Shown piece after piece: positions 1-8,866 of a DNA stretch of 15,899 bases (the first letter of the stretch is position 1; each line of letters opens with the position of its first letter). This DNA is from Mageeibacillus sp. UBA1193 (lineage in GTDB: Bacteria > Bacillota > Clostridia > Saccharofermentanales > Saccharofermentanaceae), in the NCBI GenBank assembly GCA_002310155.1, contig DBYF01000121.1, forward strand, positions 1-15,899. The letters run 5' to 3'. The position numbers and the translations under genes were made by a program. The notes beneath the pieces are model-generated. The model made no database searches and was not told the origin of the DNA. It worked only from the letters and a program-made list of their open reading frames with translations.

Positions 1-943
1 TTTGTAAAAGAGGAAGACATCAAGACCATCAAGGGTTGGGGCATGGACCATGTCCGTCTTCCTTTCGACTATGAACTGATTGAAGATAAGGATGGAAATC
101 CGGTTGAGAGCGGCTACGGTCACATTCAGGATGCGATCGACTGGTGCGGTAAATACGGTCTCAACATGGTCCTGGACCTGCACAAGACGATGGGTTATTC
201 CTTCGATGATGCTTTCGGAGAGAGAGGTTTCTTCGACAGTGAAGCTCTTCAGGACAGATTCTATAAGCTCTGGGAGAACGTAGCTGCACGCTTCGGAAAG
301 TATGACGACCGTGTTGCGTTCGAGCTTCTCAACGAGGTCACCGATAAGGATTACTGCGACCGCTGGAACAAGATCTCCTATGAGTGCATCCGCCGTATCC
401 GAAAGATCGCTCCGACCATCAAGATCCTCGTCGGCGGTTACTGGAACAACAGCGTAGACTCTGTTAAGGATCTCGCGATGCCTTACGATGAGAACATCAT
501 CTACAATTTCCACTGCTATGAGCCCTTGATCTTTACCCATCAGGGCGCGCCGTGGATCCCGACGATGGATACTTCTTTCCGCATCAGCATCGACGCTCCG
601 TATAAGGAGATGGGCGAGGCGAGTGCGAAGCTATCTTTCTCAGGTAACGACAGGCTTTGCCGGATTCTCTGAGGATGAACTTCTGTCCGCGAAGTATTTC
701 CTGAAGATCTTTGCCGAGGCGATCCAGGTTGCCGAAGAGAGAGATGTCGCGCTCTACTGCGGTGAGTACGGTGTCATCGATCGTGTCGCTCCGGAGGATG
801 CGGTGAAGTGGTATGCCATGATCAATGAAGTCTTCACCAAGTACGGCATCGGCCGTTCGGCATGGAACTATAAGGTGATGGATTTCGGTATCTCCGATGC
901 CCGCATGGATCAGGTACGTGACGAACTCCTGAAGTATTTGTAA
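1..943 (+). pseudogene. GH5 cellulase-family glycoside hydrolase, 5' truncated by window edge and frameshifted
   Basis: The reading frame is already open at base 1, so the start lies outside the window. The protein resembles glycoside hydrolase family 5 (TIM-barrel beta-glucanases that cut by a retaining mechanism with two Glu residues). Visible landmarks are GMDHVRLPFDY near the start, LDLHKT, the acid/base motif FELLNEV (Glu codon 334-336) and the nucleophile motif YCGEYG (Glu codon 764-766), then SAWNYKVMDFGI near the end. The frame breaks around 631: GEASAK in the first frame continues as YLSQVTTGFAGF one base further on, so a single extra base (C631) accounts for it. Without the shift the first frame stops at 670-672, before the nucleophile. 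Both catalytic residues survive, which suggests a recent mutation or a sequencing error rather than long decay. No signal peptide can be judged. The family assignment is strong; the substrate is not determined. Confidence 0.82.
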
Positions 944-967
944 TTCCGAAACAGAAGAGACGGACGT

Positions 968-995
968 TTGACAAAACCGTCCTTCGTGTTACACT
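968..995 (+). promoter_or_regulatory. Sigma-A type promoter for the small membrane peptide gene
   Basis: A perfect -35 box TTGACA (968-973) is followed after 16 bases by TACACT (990-995), which is preceded by TGT and so forms an extended -10. The start of transcription would fall near 1002, about 30 bases before the small gene at 1033. This gives the small gene its own transcription unit after the GH5 gene. Confidence 0.65.
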
Positions 996-1009
996 ATCAC
1001 TGTTTAAAA

Positions 1010-1019
1010 CGTTCGAACG
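1010..1019. promoter_or_regulatory. Palindrome CGTTCGAACG just downstream of the predicted transcription start
   Basis: A perfect 10-base palindrome lies between the predicted transcription start (about 1002) and the ribosome binding site (1019-1025). That is where repressors often bind. It may equally be chance; no regulator gene is in view. Confidence 0.25.
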
Positions 1020-1032
1020 GGGAGGAATGAAC

Positions 1033-1155
1033 ATGGCAGCTAAAAGAGGCGGATCCCGCTACAATACAGGCGCAAGGATCCTGGCGATCATTCTTGCGAT
1101 CATGATGCTCTCATCGATCCTCGTAATGGTTGCAGTTGCGCTCCATATGGGCTGA
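1033..1155 (+). CDS. Small single-pass membrane protein, 40 aa, unknown function
   Basis: This short gene encodes a basic N-terminus (AAKRGGSRYNTGAR) followed by one hydrophobic segment of about 23 residues (ILAIILAIMMLSSILVMVAV) and a very short tail ending HMG. That is the layout of a membrane-anchored micropeptide with the N-terminus in the cytoplasm. The ribosome binding site GGGGAGG (1019-1025) is 7 bases before ATG 1033. An in-frame ATG at 1027 is too close to it, so 1033 is preferred. A good promoter lies upstream and a strong terminator (1183-1212) downstream, so it appears to be monocistronic. Similar short basic-plus-hydrophobic proteins are common in Firmicutes (for example Prli42-like or DUF4044-like peptides), but I do not claim membership of a named family. 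The supporting signals make a real gene likely; the function is unknown. Confidence 0.6.
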   Translation: MAAKRGGSRYNTGARILAIILAIMMLSSILVMVAVALHMG

Positions 1156-1158
1156 TAC

Positions 1159-1233
1159 GAGTGCTTTTTCAGAAGATAACAAAAACGCCCGGATAAGTTC
1201 TTCCGGGCGTTTCTTTTTGTTCGAAAAGCACTC
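1159..1233. repeat. Extended inverted repeat enclosing the intergenic terminator
   Basis: The outer arms gagtgctttt (1159-1168) and aaaagcactc (1224-1233) are exact reverse complements. They enclose the terminator stem at 1183-1212, so the whole 75-base stretch can fold as one long interrupted hairpin. The right arm, extended to cgaaaagcact (1222-1232), occurs again at 3088-3098 in the leader of the foldase-like gene. Confidence 0.6.
1183..1217. terminator. Bidirectional rho-independent terminator between convergent genes
   Basis: An 11-base perfect stem AAACGCCCGGA (1183-1193) / TCCGGGCGTTT (1202-1212) has an 8-base loop, a T-run on the + side (TTTCTTTTT) and an A-run upstream that becomes a T-run on the other strand. 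It can end both the small membrane gene (stop at 1155) and the - strand foldase-like gene (stop at 1240). Confidence 0.9.
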
Positions 1234-1239
1234 TTGCTG

Positions 1240-3078
1240 TCAGGATGGGATATCCTTGATGTACTTCAGTCCGTCATCGTGGAATGTGTAAGCGTAGTTG
1301 CCGATCTTCTCACTGACGAATGCCTGATAGTTATCCATACGGATAAAGCTGTTGACTCTGTCGTACCACTCCGGATTCGGGGAAGCTTCGACGTAGTAGA
1401 GGATCAGGTACTGTGTATCGCCTTCGATCATGGTCTTATCGCCCGGTTTTCTTGCCGGATCGAAGATCCACTCATCGATCTCCTCGGAATTGTTGCCGGG
1501 GTAAAGAGATGTCTGCTGTACCGTACGCATGGAACCGTCCAGAAGCTGGTCGGCGTAAGTTGTCTCGAGAGTGATCATGCTGGCTTCGTCCGTGATGCTG
1601 TCGAAGATCGTCTGGGAAGTTGTGATCATCTCACTTGCGGGGATACCGGGAGTGCCAGCTTCCTCATCTTCGAGGTTGATATAGAAGAAACGGACGTTTC
1701 TAAGCGGTTCTTCCTGACGGACACGCTCAACGAAACAGAAGATGATCGGGAATCCGTATTCATCCTGGAAGATCACGGTATCTCCGGAAACACGGGATGT
1801 GTCGAACAGCCAGCTTTTCCATGAGGACTCGTTGATCTCTGAATAGCGGATCCTCTTGTGAAGGGTGGAATCCGGGACCAGGAGGCGCTGCTGGGCTTCT
1901 CCGGAGAAGAAAGTTGCGGCGATGGATTCGAACTTGGACTGGTCACCTGCCATCTTTGAGACGATCTGCTCGGCATGGAGGTTTGCTGTCTTAACATAGC
2001 TTTCTTCACGCTGCTCGAAGGTGATACGGAGCACGCGGTAGGAAACCAGATCGTAGGAGTTTCTAGCATCCTGATAAGCCTGTTCAGCCTGTTCCTGAGT
2101 AGCTTTCAGCTCTTCGAGCTTTTCATGGCCGGAGTAATCCTCGGCGAAGTATACCTTCGGCAGTACCGAGAGGATCAGGCTCTTATTTACATATGCGCCA
2201 AATGTACCCTTGATGTATGTATCCAGGTCGACATCGATCGCATCTGCCTTCGTCTTCAGCCAGTCTACATAAGCCTGCGCACGATCCTTGTGATCCTGCG
2301 TGATGGAATAGCCATGCTCTTGCGCGTCGTCATAGAGCATATATGTGGCCTGGATCTCTTTAGCAGTGACATCCAAGAAGTATTCACGGGCGGTCGGGAA
2401 TCCGTTTTCGCCGGGCTCCTGAAGCATCTTCTCCGTATCCGGCTTGAAGATATCAACACCGTTTTCCAGAAGTACATAGTGATACATGAAGCTGAACTCG
2501 GCGTTCGAAACGTCGTGACTTCCGACAGTCAGCGGACTGGTCATGCGCTCGTTAAGGTTGCCCAGGGAGATGACTGACCAGATCAGGACCAGTATAGCGA
2601 CGACCGCCATCACGATCAGGAACATCTTCGGCTTCCAGTTCATCTTCTTTCCTGAGGAGCTCACTTTTGCTTCGGAAGGACGGGTAGAGATCTCAGTAAA
2701 CGCGGGCGCATCCGGATCGTCATCGTTGACCAGCGTGTGGATCTCGTGTGCTCCGAGCTCCATCGGAACAGGCTCGATATCCGCTACAGGTTCTGTATAT
2801 TCGGCGATCTCATCCATAAACGTGGTTTCGACCGGAAGATCCGGATCATCAGCGGCGGATCCTTCTTCGGGCAAGTCTTCGACTGTCTCCTCAGGGATAT
2901 CCGCTTCCTCGGGTTCGGAAGGAGTAACAGCCGCTTCCGACGCGGGCATATCCGGGTCAGCCGGAACATCCGGATCCGAAGGCATACCTGTATCTTCCGG
3001 GGTCAGGGAATCTGCCCCGTTATTTATCTTGTTCATCTCTTCGAGATGCTCATTTGATTTGTTGTTGTGTTTCTTCAT
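1240..3078 (-). CDS. Membrane-anchored SurA/PrsA-like peptidyl-prolyl isomerase family protein, 612 aa
   Basis: The layout is that of a type II membrane protein. Residues 1-150 are a hydrophilic cytoplasmic tail very rich in Pro, Asp and Glu (with a PSDPDVPADPDMPASE-like repetitive stretch near 33-48). Residues 151-173 are a single membrane helix (FLIVMAVVAILVLIWSVISL). About 440 extracytoplasmic residues follow. The helical part at about 185-345 resembles the N-terminal chaperone domain of SurA/PrsA foldases. About 345-460 and 460-570 look like two degraded parvulin-type modules, each with a YRVLRITF- or VRFFYI-like strand, a helix, an xxSWKSWLFD or IDEWIFD segment and a GF-P or YLILYYVE strand. 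There is no lipobox, unlike classical PrsA. The ribosome binding site GGAGGGC lies a few bases before ATG 3078. The likely role is folding or quality control of exported proteins; catalytic activity is uncertain because the parvulin motifs are weak. Confidence 0.65.
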   Translation of the reverse strand: MKKHNNKSNEHLEEMNKINNGADSLTPEDTGMPSDPDVPADPDMPASEAAVTPSEPEEADIPEETVEDLPEEGSAADDPDLPVETTFMDEIAEYTEPVADIEPVPMELGAHEIHTLVNDDDPDAPAFTEISTRPSEAKVSSSGKKMNWKPKMFLIVMAVVAILVLIWSVISLGNLNERMTSPLTVGSHDVSNAEFSFMYHYVLLENGVDIFKPDTEKMLQEPGENGFPTAREYFLDVTAKEIQATYMLYDDAQEHGYSITQDHKDRAQAYVDWLKTKADAIDVDLDTYIKGTFGAYVNKSLILSVLPKVYFAEDYSGHEKLEELKATQEQAEQAYQDARNSYDLVSYRVLRITFEQREESYVKTANLHAEQIVSKMAGDQSKFESIAATFFSGEAQQRLLVPDSTLHKRIRYSEINESSWKSWLFDTSRVSGDTVIFQDEYGFPIIFCFVERVRQEEPLRNVRFFYINLEDEEAGTPGIPASEMITTSQTIFDSITDEASMITLETTYADQLLDGSMRTVQQTSLYPGNNSEEIDEWIFDPARKPGDKTMIEGDTQYLILYYVEASPNPEWYDRVNSFIRMDNYQAFVSEKIGNYAYTFHDDGLKYIKDIPS

Positions 3079-3180
3079 ACTGCCCTCCGAAAAGCACTAT
3101 AAATACTCACTATCTACTCTAACATAAAAGCGGTGCGAATACTATTTCCGTAAGGTTACAGAACTTGCCGGACATCGTTT

Positions 3181-3209
3181 GTGCGGGTGGTTGACCTATA
3201 TGGTACAAT
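3181..3209 (+). promoter_or_regulatory. Probable extended -10 promoter for the YfhO operon
   Basis: The motif TGGTACAAT (3201-3209) is a good extended -10 (TGn followed by TACAAT). No good -35 stands at the normal distance; TTGACC at 3191-3196 is too close to serve it. It lies 64 bases before the first gene of the operon, in the gap between divergently transcribed genes. Confidence 0.4.
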
Positions 3210-3272
3210 TATGCTTGCGAACATTTTGTTCTTATATCTTATTAAAACAACTCGGGAGATCATTAGACGATC

Positions 3273-6131
3273 ATGAGACCATCAAATAAACGCCTTTTGC
3301 GCAAGTTCTCGGAACGCCAGTTTCACATATATGCATTTTTCATTCCGGTCTTCATCATGACGGCCATTTTCGCGATCCTGCAGGTCCATCCTTTCGGATC
3401 CGGCGAGAATATGATCCTGACGGTAGACTGCTATCACCAGTACGCGCCGTTCCTTATCGAACTCCGTAACAAGATCTTAGGAGGAGAGAGTCTGTTCTTC
3501 TCCTGGAATGTAGGCCTCGGAACGAACTTCTGGGCGGTCCTTGCCAACTACAGCGGCAGCCCCCTGAACCTTCTGGTCCTTTTCTTCCCGGCGAAATATG
3601 TCGGTGACTGTATCGCGCTTCTGGCGATCCTTCGCTGCGGTCTGACCGGCCTTTTCATGTCCTACCTTCTCAAAGAACTGGACAAAGACAGAAAAGACCT
3701 TCTCCTGACGTCCTTTTCCTGCTTCTACGCACTCTGCGGATGGGCGATCTCTTATTTCTGGAACATCATGTGGCACGACGCGGTCATGCTGCTTCCTCTG
3801 ATCGTTCTCGGACTGATCAAGATGTTCCGTGACAAGAAGCCGCTTCTGTACTGCATTTCGCTGGCGATCTGCCTGCTTTCCAACTTCTACTCAGGCTACT
3901 TCGTCTGCCTCTTCCTTGTTTTCTATGCTCCGATCCTGTATGTCTCGATCACGCATAAGGTCACGTTGAAAAACTTCTGGTCGGCAGTATGGCGTTTTGG
4001 TACGTACTCGCTTCTCGCGGGAGGACTTTCCGCTTTCCTTACGGTGTCAACGTACTTTACTTTGCAGAAGTCGTCCGCGACCGGCGGATCCTTCCCGAAG
4101 GAATTCTCTGTACAGAACGATGTTTTCGACTTTATCAGCCGATTCCTGATCGGTTCCAATCCGAATATCCGTGACGGTATGGCAAATGTCTATGCCGGCA
4201 TCTTTGTCGTGATGCTCCTCCCGCTGTTCTTCCTCTGCACGAAGATCCGTCTCCGTGAGAGAATTGCTTACGGCGTAGGTCTGGCGATCATGTATATCAG
4301 TTTGAGCAGCCGTATGATGACCTACATCTGGCACGGCTTCCATTTCCCGAACCAGATCCCGTACAGACAGGCATTCCTGATCTCGTTCCTGATCGTCATC
4401 ATGGGCTATAAGGTCCTTCGCAACCTCGGATCTTTCTCGAAGTCAGCACTTATGGTCCCGCCTCTGTGCCTGATCGCTTATCTGATCCTCTACGAGAAAG
4501 TCGGTAAGGGGCAGGAAGGTTATCTGCAGATCGGTATCACTTTTATCTTCCTGATCATCTATACCGCAGTCATGCGTGTGATCGGTGAGAAGAAGAAGAG
4601 TGCGATGTTCCAGCAGATCCTTCTGTTCTGCGTGCTTACCGCGGAACTTGTTGCTTCGACATTCTCTACAGTCAGCCTGGTAGCCGATCACGAGAGCTTC
4701 ACAGGATGGGATTTCTATGGTTCCCACTACGACGAAGTGCAGACTCTGCTCAAGGAATCGGAAGAGAAGAACGAGTATGGATTTGAGCGTTCCGAGATCT
4801 ATCCTGCTTACATCTGCAATATGCCGGCACTCTATAACATGAAAGGTATCTCGATCTTCACTTCGACAGCCCGTGAGAGTTTCGTCAAATTCATCCGCAA
4901 TCTCGGATTCCATAACAACGGCATCAACAGCATGAGAAACTTCGGACTGACACGTGTTACTGCTACGATGTTCGGTGTCCGTAATATGCTCGATATCAAC
5001 AAGAATTCTCCGGTCCCGCTGGGCTTCGAGGAAGTTGAGAACGATACGGAACTCCGCCAGTTCGTCAATCCGGATTCCCTCTCAGTCGGATATATCGTCA
5101 GCAAGGATGTCCTTACTTACAAAATGAATCAGACTTCGGTACCGTTCCTGTCCATCAATGCATTCGTTAAGAGCATGGGTGTGACCAGTGACGTCTATGA
5201 ACCGATGGAAGCCAGCTTCGATATGGTCGAAGGAATGGAGACAGGCGGCGGTGTCCCGAGAACAGGATACAAGTTCACTTTCGAGGATGAAAAGTCCGCG
5301 TCCATGGTATTTACACCGATCGGCGCGAAGGATGGAGATCATCTCTATCTCTACGTCGTCGCGAACAAGGCACCGAAGGTCACGATCAATGAGCAGAAGA
5401 TGCAGCCTCTCGAGATGAGAGAGACAAAGATCAATTCGAAGACCAACCAGATCGTCGATCTCGGATTCTATGAGAAAGGCTTCTCTAAGGTCATCACACT
5501 CGACTTTAAGGAATCCGGTCTCAATGGCAATCTCTGGGTACAGCTCGTACGCGAGGTGGAGCCGGCATATCAGGAGATGGTCGATGTACTTAGCGACGAG
5601 CAGTTGAAGGTCCTTTCCTATGACTCGACACATATCGAAGGTACCGTTACGGCAAAAGAACCCGGAGCTCTCTTCCTGACGATCCCTTATGACGAGAGCT
5701 GGACGGCTACGGTCGACGGCGTGGCTGCCGAGCTTGTAGCGATCGATGACGCGTTCATGGCGATCGATCTTTCCGCAGGCACACATACGATCGAACTTAC
5801 CTATAATCCGACGAAGTTCTCGCTTTGCGTGATGATCTCGATTGCATCGCTCCTGGCATTGATCTTCCTGACGATCATCCGTAAGGTACGTGAATATATC
5901 AAGTTGAAGAATCACGTTGTAAAAGCACCCGTAATCGATGCTGAAGAGGAGACTTCTTCCGAGGAAGAACCTTCCACAGAAGAGAAGTCCGAAAAGCCCG
6001 ATGAGGCTGAAGAGACATCGGAAACTCCTGAAGTGAAGACGGAAACGCCGGCACCTTCGGAGGATGCTGAGAAAGAAACGCAGACACCTGAGGACACCAC
6101 TGTTTCTCTGGAAGGAACGGAGGAAGCATGA
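3273..6131 (+). CDS. YfhO-family polytopic membrane protein, 952 aa (first of tandem pair)
   Basis: This is a YfhO-family protein (GT-C-like fold). Bacillus YfhO takes part in glycosylation of lipoteichoic acid, moving sugars from a lipid carrier on the outer face of the membrane. After one helix (about 19-37) comes the conserved first loop with Asp52 in LTVDCYHQYAPF, the equivalent of the GT-C catalytic Asp, then KILGGESLFFSWNVGLGTNF. About a dozen further helices run to about residue 460. A beta-rich exterior domain (about 480-845) follows, ending in the family signature SWTATVDG, and a last helix at 849-870. Residues 880-952 form an acidic Glu/Thr/Pro/Ser tail predicted to be cytoplasmic, absent from its neighbour. 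ATG 3273 is forced by an in-frame stop at 3264; the GGGAGA at 3254-3259 is 13 bases away, unusually far. The stop overlaps the next start by 4 bases. Substrate unknown. Confidence 0.85.
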   Translation: MRPSNKRLLRKFSERQFHIYAFFIPVFIMTAIFAILQVHPFGSGENMILTVDCYHQYAPFLIELRNKILGGESLFFSWNVGLGTNFWAVLANYSGSPLNLLVLFFPAKYVGDCIALLAILRCGLTGLFMSYLLKELDKDRKDLLLTSFSCFYALCGWAISYFWNIMWHDAVMLLPLIVLGLIKMFRDKKPLLYCISLAICLLSNFYSGYFVCLFLVFYAPILYVSITHKVTLKNFWSAVWRFGTYSLLAGGLSAFLTVSTYFTLQKSSATGGSFPKEFSVQNDVFDFISRFLIGSNPNIRDGMANVYAGIFVVMLLPLFFLCTKIRLRERIAYGVGLAIMYISLSSRMMTYIWHGFHFPNQIPYRQAFLISFLIVIMGYKVLRNLGSFSKSALMVPPLCLIAYLILYEKVGKGQEGYLQIGITFIFLIIYTAVMRVIGEKKKSAMFQQILLFCVLTAELVASTFSTVSLVADHESFTGWDFYGSHYDEVQTLLKESEEKNEYGFERSEIYPAYICNMPALYNMKGISIFTSTARESFVKFIRNLGFHNNGINSMRNFGLTRVTATMFGVRNMLDINKNSPVPLGFEEVENDTELRQFVNPDSLSVGYIVSKDVLTYKMNQTSVPFLSINAFVKSMGVTSDVYEPMEASFDMVEGMETGGGVPRTGYKFTFEDEKSASMVFTPIGAKDGDHLYLYVVANKAPKVTINEQKMQPLEMRETKINSKTNQIVDLGFYEKGFSKVITLDFKESGLNGNLWVQLVREVEPAYQEMVDVLSDEQLKVLSYDSTHIEGTVTAKEPGALFLTIPYDESWTATVDGVAAELVAIDDAFMAIDLSAGTHTIELTYNPTKFSLCVMISIASLLALIFLTIIRKVREYIKLKNHVVKAPVIDAEEETSSEEEPSTEEKSEKPDEAEETSETPEVKTETPAPSEDAEKETQTPEDTTVSLEGTEEA

Positions 6132-8866
6132 AAAACCTTCGGAAGGATAACCGGATCACTTTCAGTGAGACCAGAACGAAGGTATGCCTTCTTCTGTCCT
6201 TTGTCATGCCGATCCTGGTACTTCTTGCTATCGCTTATTATTTCAACATTTACCCGTTCAGTTCGGACTGCATTGCTACGGATTCTCTCCAGCAGACCTA
6301 TCTTCCGGTCATTTCGGAACTCCGCAGAAAGATCCTGAACAGGGAATCCCTGTTTTATTCCTGGAACGTTGGCGGAGGAAGTAACTTCTGGGCGTGGATC
6401 TGTGCCTATGCGGCCAGTCCTTTTACCCTGATCTACTTTCTGTTTCCGGCAGATAAGATCGCGCAGGCCACACAGGTCATTTTTGCACTCAAGGCAGCTA
6501 CGGCGGCGCTTTTCCTTTTCATCCTTTTCTGGAAGAAAGAGAATGTAGTTTCTCCGGTAAGTGTCGCACTGTCCACCGCCTATGGCCTCAGCGCCTATGT
6601 TCTGACATACTCACAGGAACCCTGGATCCTGGATACGGTCATCCTGCTTCCGCTTTTGATCCTGACGATCCACTATCTGGTCATCGGCAAGCATAAGTGG
6701 TCTCTGTCTCTGGTGAGTGCACTTGCCGGCATTACCTGCTGCCGGTCCGGCGTTTACATGCTGCTGTTTGTCATCGTCATGTTCCCGCTTCTGTATATCG
6801 AGGCCCGTCACGATGGTATTAAACTGAGAAAACTGTCCGACATCATCAAGGATTTCTTCATCTACCTTTGCATCGGTATCGGACTGTCGGCAATCGTCTG
6901 GTACCCGTCACTTCAGGCACTCTGGAAGACAGTCCCCGGAAATGAAGTTATCAAAGCCTCTAAGGAACTCAAGGTTGAACTGAAGGCCTGGGATTTCCTT
7001 GAGAGGGCAGCGATTGCACCATCTCTCGTTTTTCCCGGAGACGCGGAACAGCTTCCGTCGATCTACTGCGGCATTTTCCCGGTGATCCTGATGCTCCTAT
7101 ACGCAGGTTCCAGGAAGATCCGCTTTTCTGAGAAGTTCTACACATTCTGTACACTCGTATTTTTCTACGTTACGATGTGTCTGCGCCTTTTGCAGTTCGT
7201 TGTCAACGGATTGCATTTTCCGGTCACCGGATTGTACCCGCAGGCGATCCTGATCTCGTTCCTGATCATGTATATGGCAGGCCGTACGCTTTCCCGCGGA
7301 ACCTGGTTTGAAGACAGGAAGCCGCTGTGGGTCAGTGCCGCGCTCATCATCACTTTCATGGTGCTCCGCGCAGCTCTTTCCACATCGTATTCATATGCTT
7401 CATACACAGTCTACATGGCAATCGGCATGCTGATTATCTACTATTTCAGTACGATTCAGATCCATGACGGACCGGCAAAAGAGAAGACGATGTGGATGAG
7501 TATCTTAGCCGCGGTGATGGTTCTGGAGGCAGGACTCTCTTTCTACTATCCAATAAAACAGAAGTATTTCCGCAAGACATACCAGCGTTCTATTTCCAGG
7601 GATTCGGAGAATTCTTTCAGCATCGATCCGGTCGGATTCGCTGATACGAAAAAGATGGTATATGCTCTGGATAATTCGATCCTTTATGACAAGCCGGACG
7701 AGGAGACGGGAGCTCTTCTTGCGGAGAAGAAATCCGTATCACCGGCGGGCACACGTTTCAAGGTCGATGATCCGGAATGGAATAACTATGGACTTATCTA
7801 CGGCGTTCCTTCCATGAATTCGGAATCTTATTTGACACCGATGCGATTCGCCGAGGTTCTCAGAAATCTCGGAATCAACCGTTCAGCAGATAAGAAGAGC
7901 ATCATTTCCGCAGACGGAACGACTATATCGGATACTTTCTTCCAGATGATGGATGTAAAGACCAAAAGATTCTCCTTAGAGGAGATCGATGAGATCACGT
8001 CTGTCCATACGAACGGTTTCTTCGTGTCTACGGAAAACGTGTTTGAAGATCTCTTTGTTTCTGAATCTCCGTTTGATGCTCAGAACAAACTGGCGTATCA
8101 GCTTGCTTCGGTTAAACCTCTTACAGAACTGAAGATGGAGGTCGAAGAAACGGAGAATATCGCATTTGAAGATGACGGCTATTATCGTGCAGAGAAGACA
8201 GGACAACGGCTGGAGATCACTCTTACTTCGGAAGAGTTCCTGACAGATCCTAATATACCTATATATTTATATTGCACAAGTGAACAGAGATCCAACATCG
8301 AAGTGTACCTGCTGGACATTGATGGAATACGTCATCCGCTGGACAGCAGTGATTATTCATCCGGTTCCATCTTAAAACTGGATACGGAAAACATGCGTGA
8401 CAGAAGACTGCAGATCCGCATTACGATCGCAAATCCGGATAAAGCCAGATTTAAGATTTTTACCGTGATCGAAGACCGTGAGAAAATGAAGTGGTTTAAG
8501 ACAACTACGAAGGACGGCGCCTGGAACATTTCCGAATTCCGCGAAGGGTATGCTTCCGGAACGATCAATGCGCCTTACTCCGGTCATGTGGTATGGAGCA
8601 TCCCTGCCGACAGTGGCTGGTCAGCAACCATTGACGGAAAAAAGACAGAAACTTTTGCCGCGTACAAATCTTTCCTGGGAATCCACGTTCCTGCAGGCGA
8701 ACATGAGATCACGATCAAGTACACACCGGAAGGATTCGTCCTTGGTGCTTTTGCATCGGGAGCCGCCGTATTCATGCTGATGGGTCTGACGATCGGATAT
8801 TTCCTTCCCAAGAAGGATAAGAAGCAGAAAGAAACGAAACCGGAAGAAAAGGAGACTGAGTCATGA
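6128..8866 (+). CDS. YfhO-family polytopic membrane protein, 912 aa (second of tandem pair)
   Basis: This is a paralogue of the preceding gene with the same plan. It has one helix at about 21-38, the first extracytoplasmic loop with Asp52 in IATDSLQQTYLP and RESLFYSWNVGGGSNFW, many membrane helices to about 475, an exterior domain ending in SGWSATIDG, a final helix at 870-893 and a short Lys/Glu tail. The loop motif aligns directly with that of the first copy, so the pair probably arose by duplication and then diverged. Its ATG overlaps the upstream stop (ATGA), with GGAGGA (6119-6124) just before, so it is translationally coupled. The likely role is lipid-linked sugar transfer or other decoration of the cell envelope, by family analogy only. 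The acidic C-terminal tail of the first copy is missing here. Confidence 0.85.
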   Translation: MKNLRKDNRITFSETRTKVCLLLSFVMPILVLLAIAYYFNIYPFSSDCIATDSLQQTYLPVISELRRKILNRESLFYSWNVGGGSNFWAWICAYAASPFTLIYFLFPADKIAQATQVIFALKAATAALFLFILFWKKENVVSPVSVALSTAYGLSAYVLTYSQEPWILDTVILLPLLILTIHYLVIGKHKWSLSLVSALAGITCCRSGVYMLLFVIVMFPLLYIEARHDGIKLRKLSDIIKDFFIYLCIGIGLSAIVWYPSLQALWKTVPGNEVIKASKELKVELKAWDFLERAAIAPSLVFPGDAEQLPSIYCGIFPVILMLLYAGSRKIRFSEKFYTFCTLVFFYVTMCLRLLQFVVNGLHFPVTGLYPQAILISFLIMYMAGRTLSRGTWFEDRKPLWVSAALIITFMVLRAALSTSYSYASYTVYMAIGMLIIYYFSTIQIHDGPAKEKTMWMSILAAVMVLEAGLSFYYPIKQKYFRKTYQRSISRDSENSFSIDPVGFADTKKMVYALDNSILYDKPDEETGALLAEKKSVSPAGTRFKVDDPEWNNYGLIYGVPSMNSESYLTPMRFAEVLRNLGINRSADKKSIISADGTTISDTFFQMMDVKTKRFSLEEIDEITSVHTNGFFVSTENVFEDLFVSESPFDAQNKLAYQLASVKPLTELKMEVEETENIAFEDDGYYRAEKTGQRLEITLTSEEFLTDPNIPIYLYCTSEQRSNIEVYLLDIDGIRHPLDSSDYSSGSILKLDTENMRDRRLQIRITIANPDKARFKIFTVIEDREKMKWFKTTTKDGAWNISEFREGYASGTINAPYSGHVVWSIPADSGWSATIDGKKTETFAAYKSFLGIHVPAGEHEITIKYTPEGFVLGAFASGAAVFMLMGLTIGYFLPKKDKKQKETKPEEKETES

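Noticed and set aside
3079..3180. Promoter for the - strand foldase-like gene
   Set aside because: Several AT-rich hexamers (TATTTA, TATGTT, TAGTAT) occur, but none pairs with a good -35 at the right distance, so no site is claimed.
3191..3215. TTGACC followed by TATGCT as promoter of the YfhO operon
   Set aside because: The gap is only 13 bases, too short for a normal promoter; the extended -10 at 3201-3209 was kept instead.
3273..8866. Apparent high density of GATC
   Set aside because: It follows from frequent use of the Ile codon ATC after codons ending in G and needs no methylation or restriction explanation.
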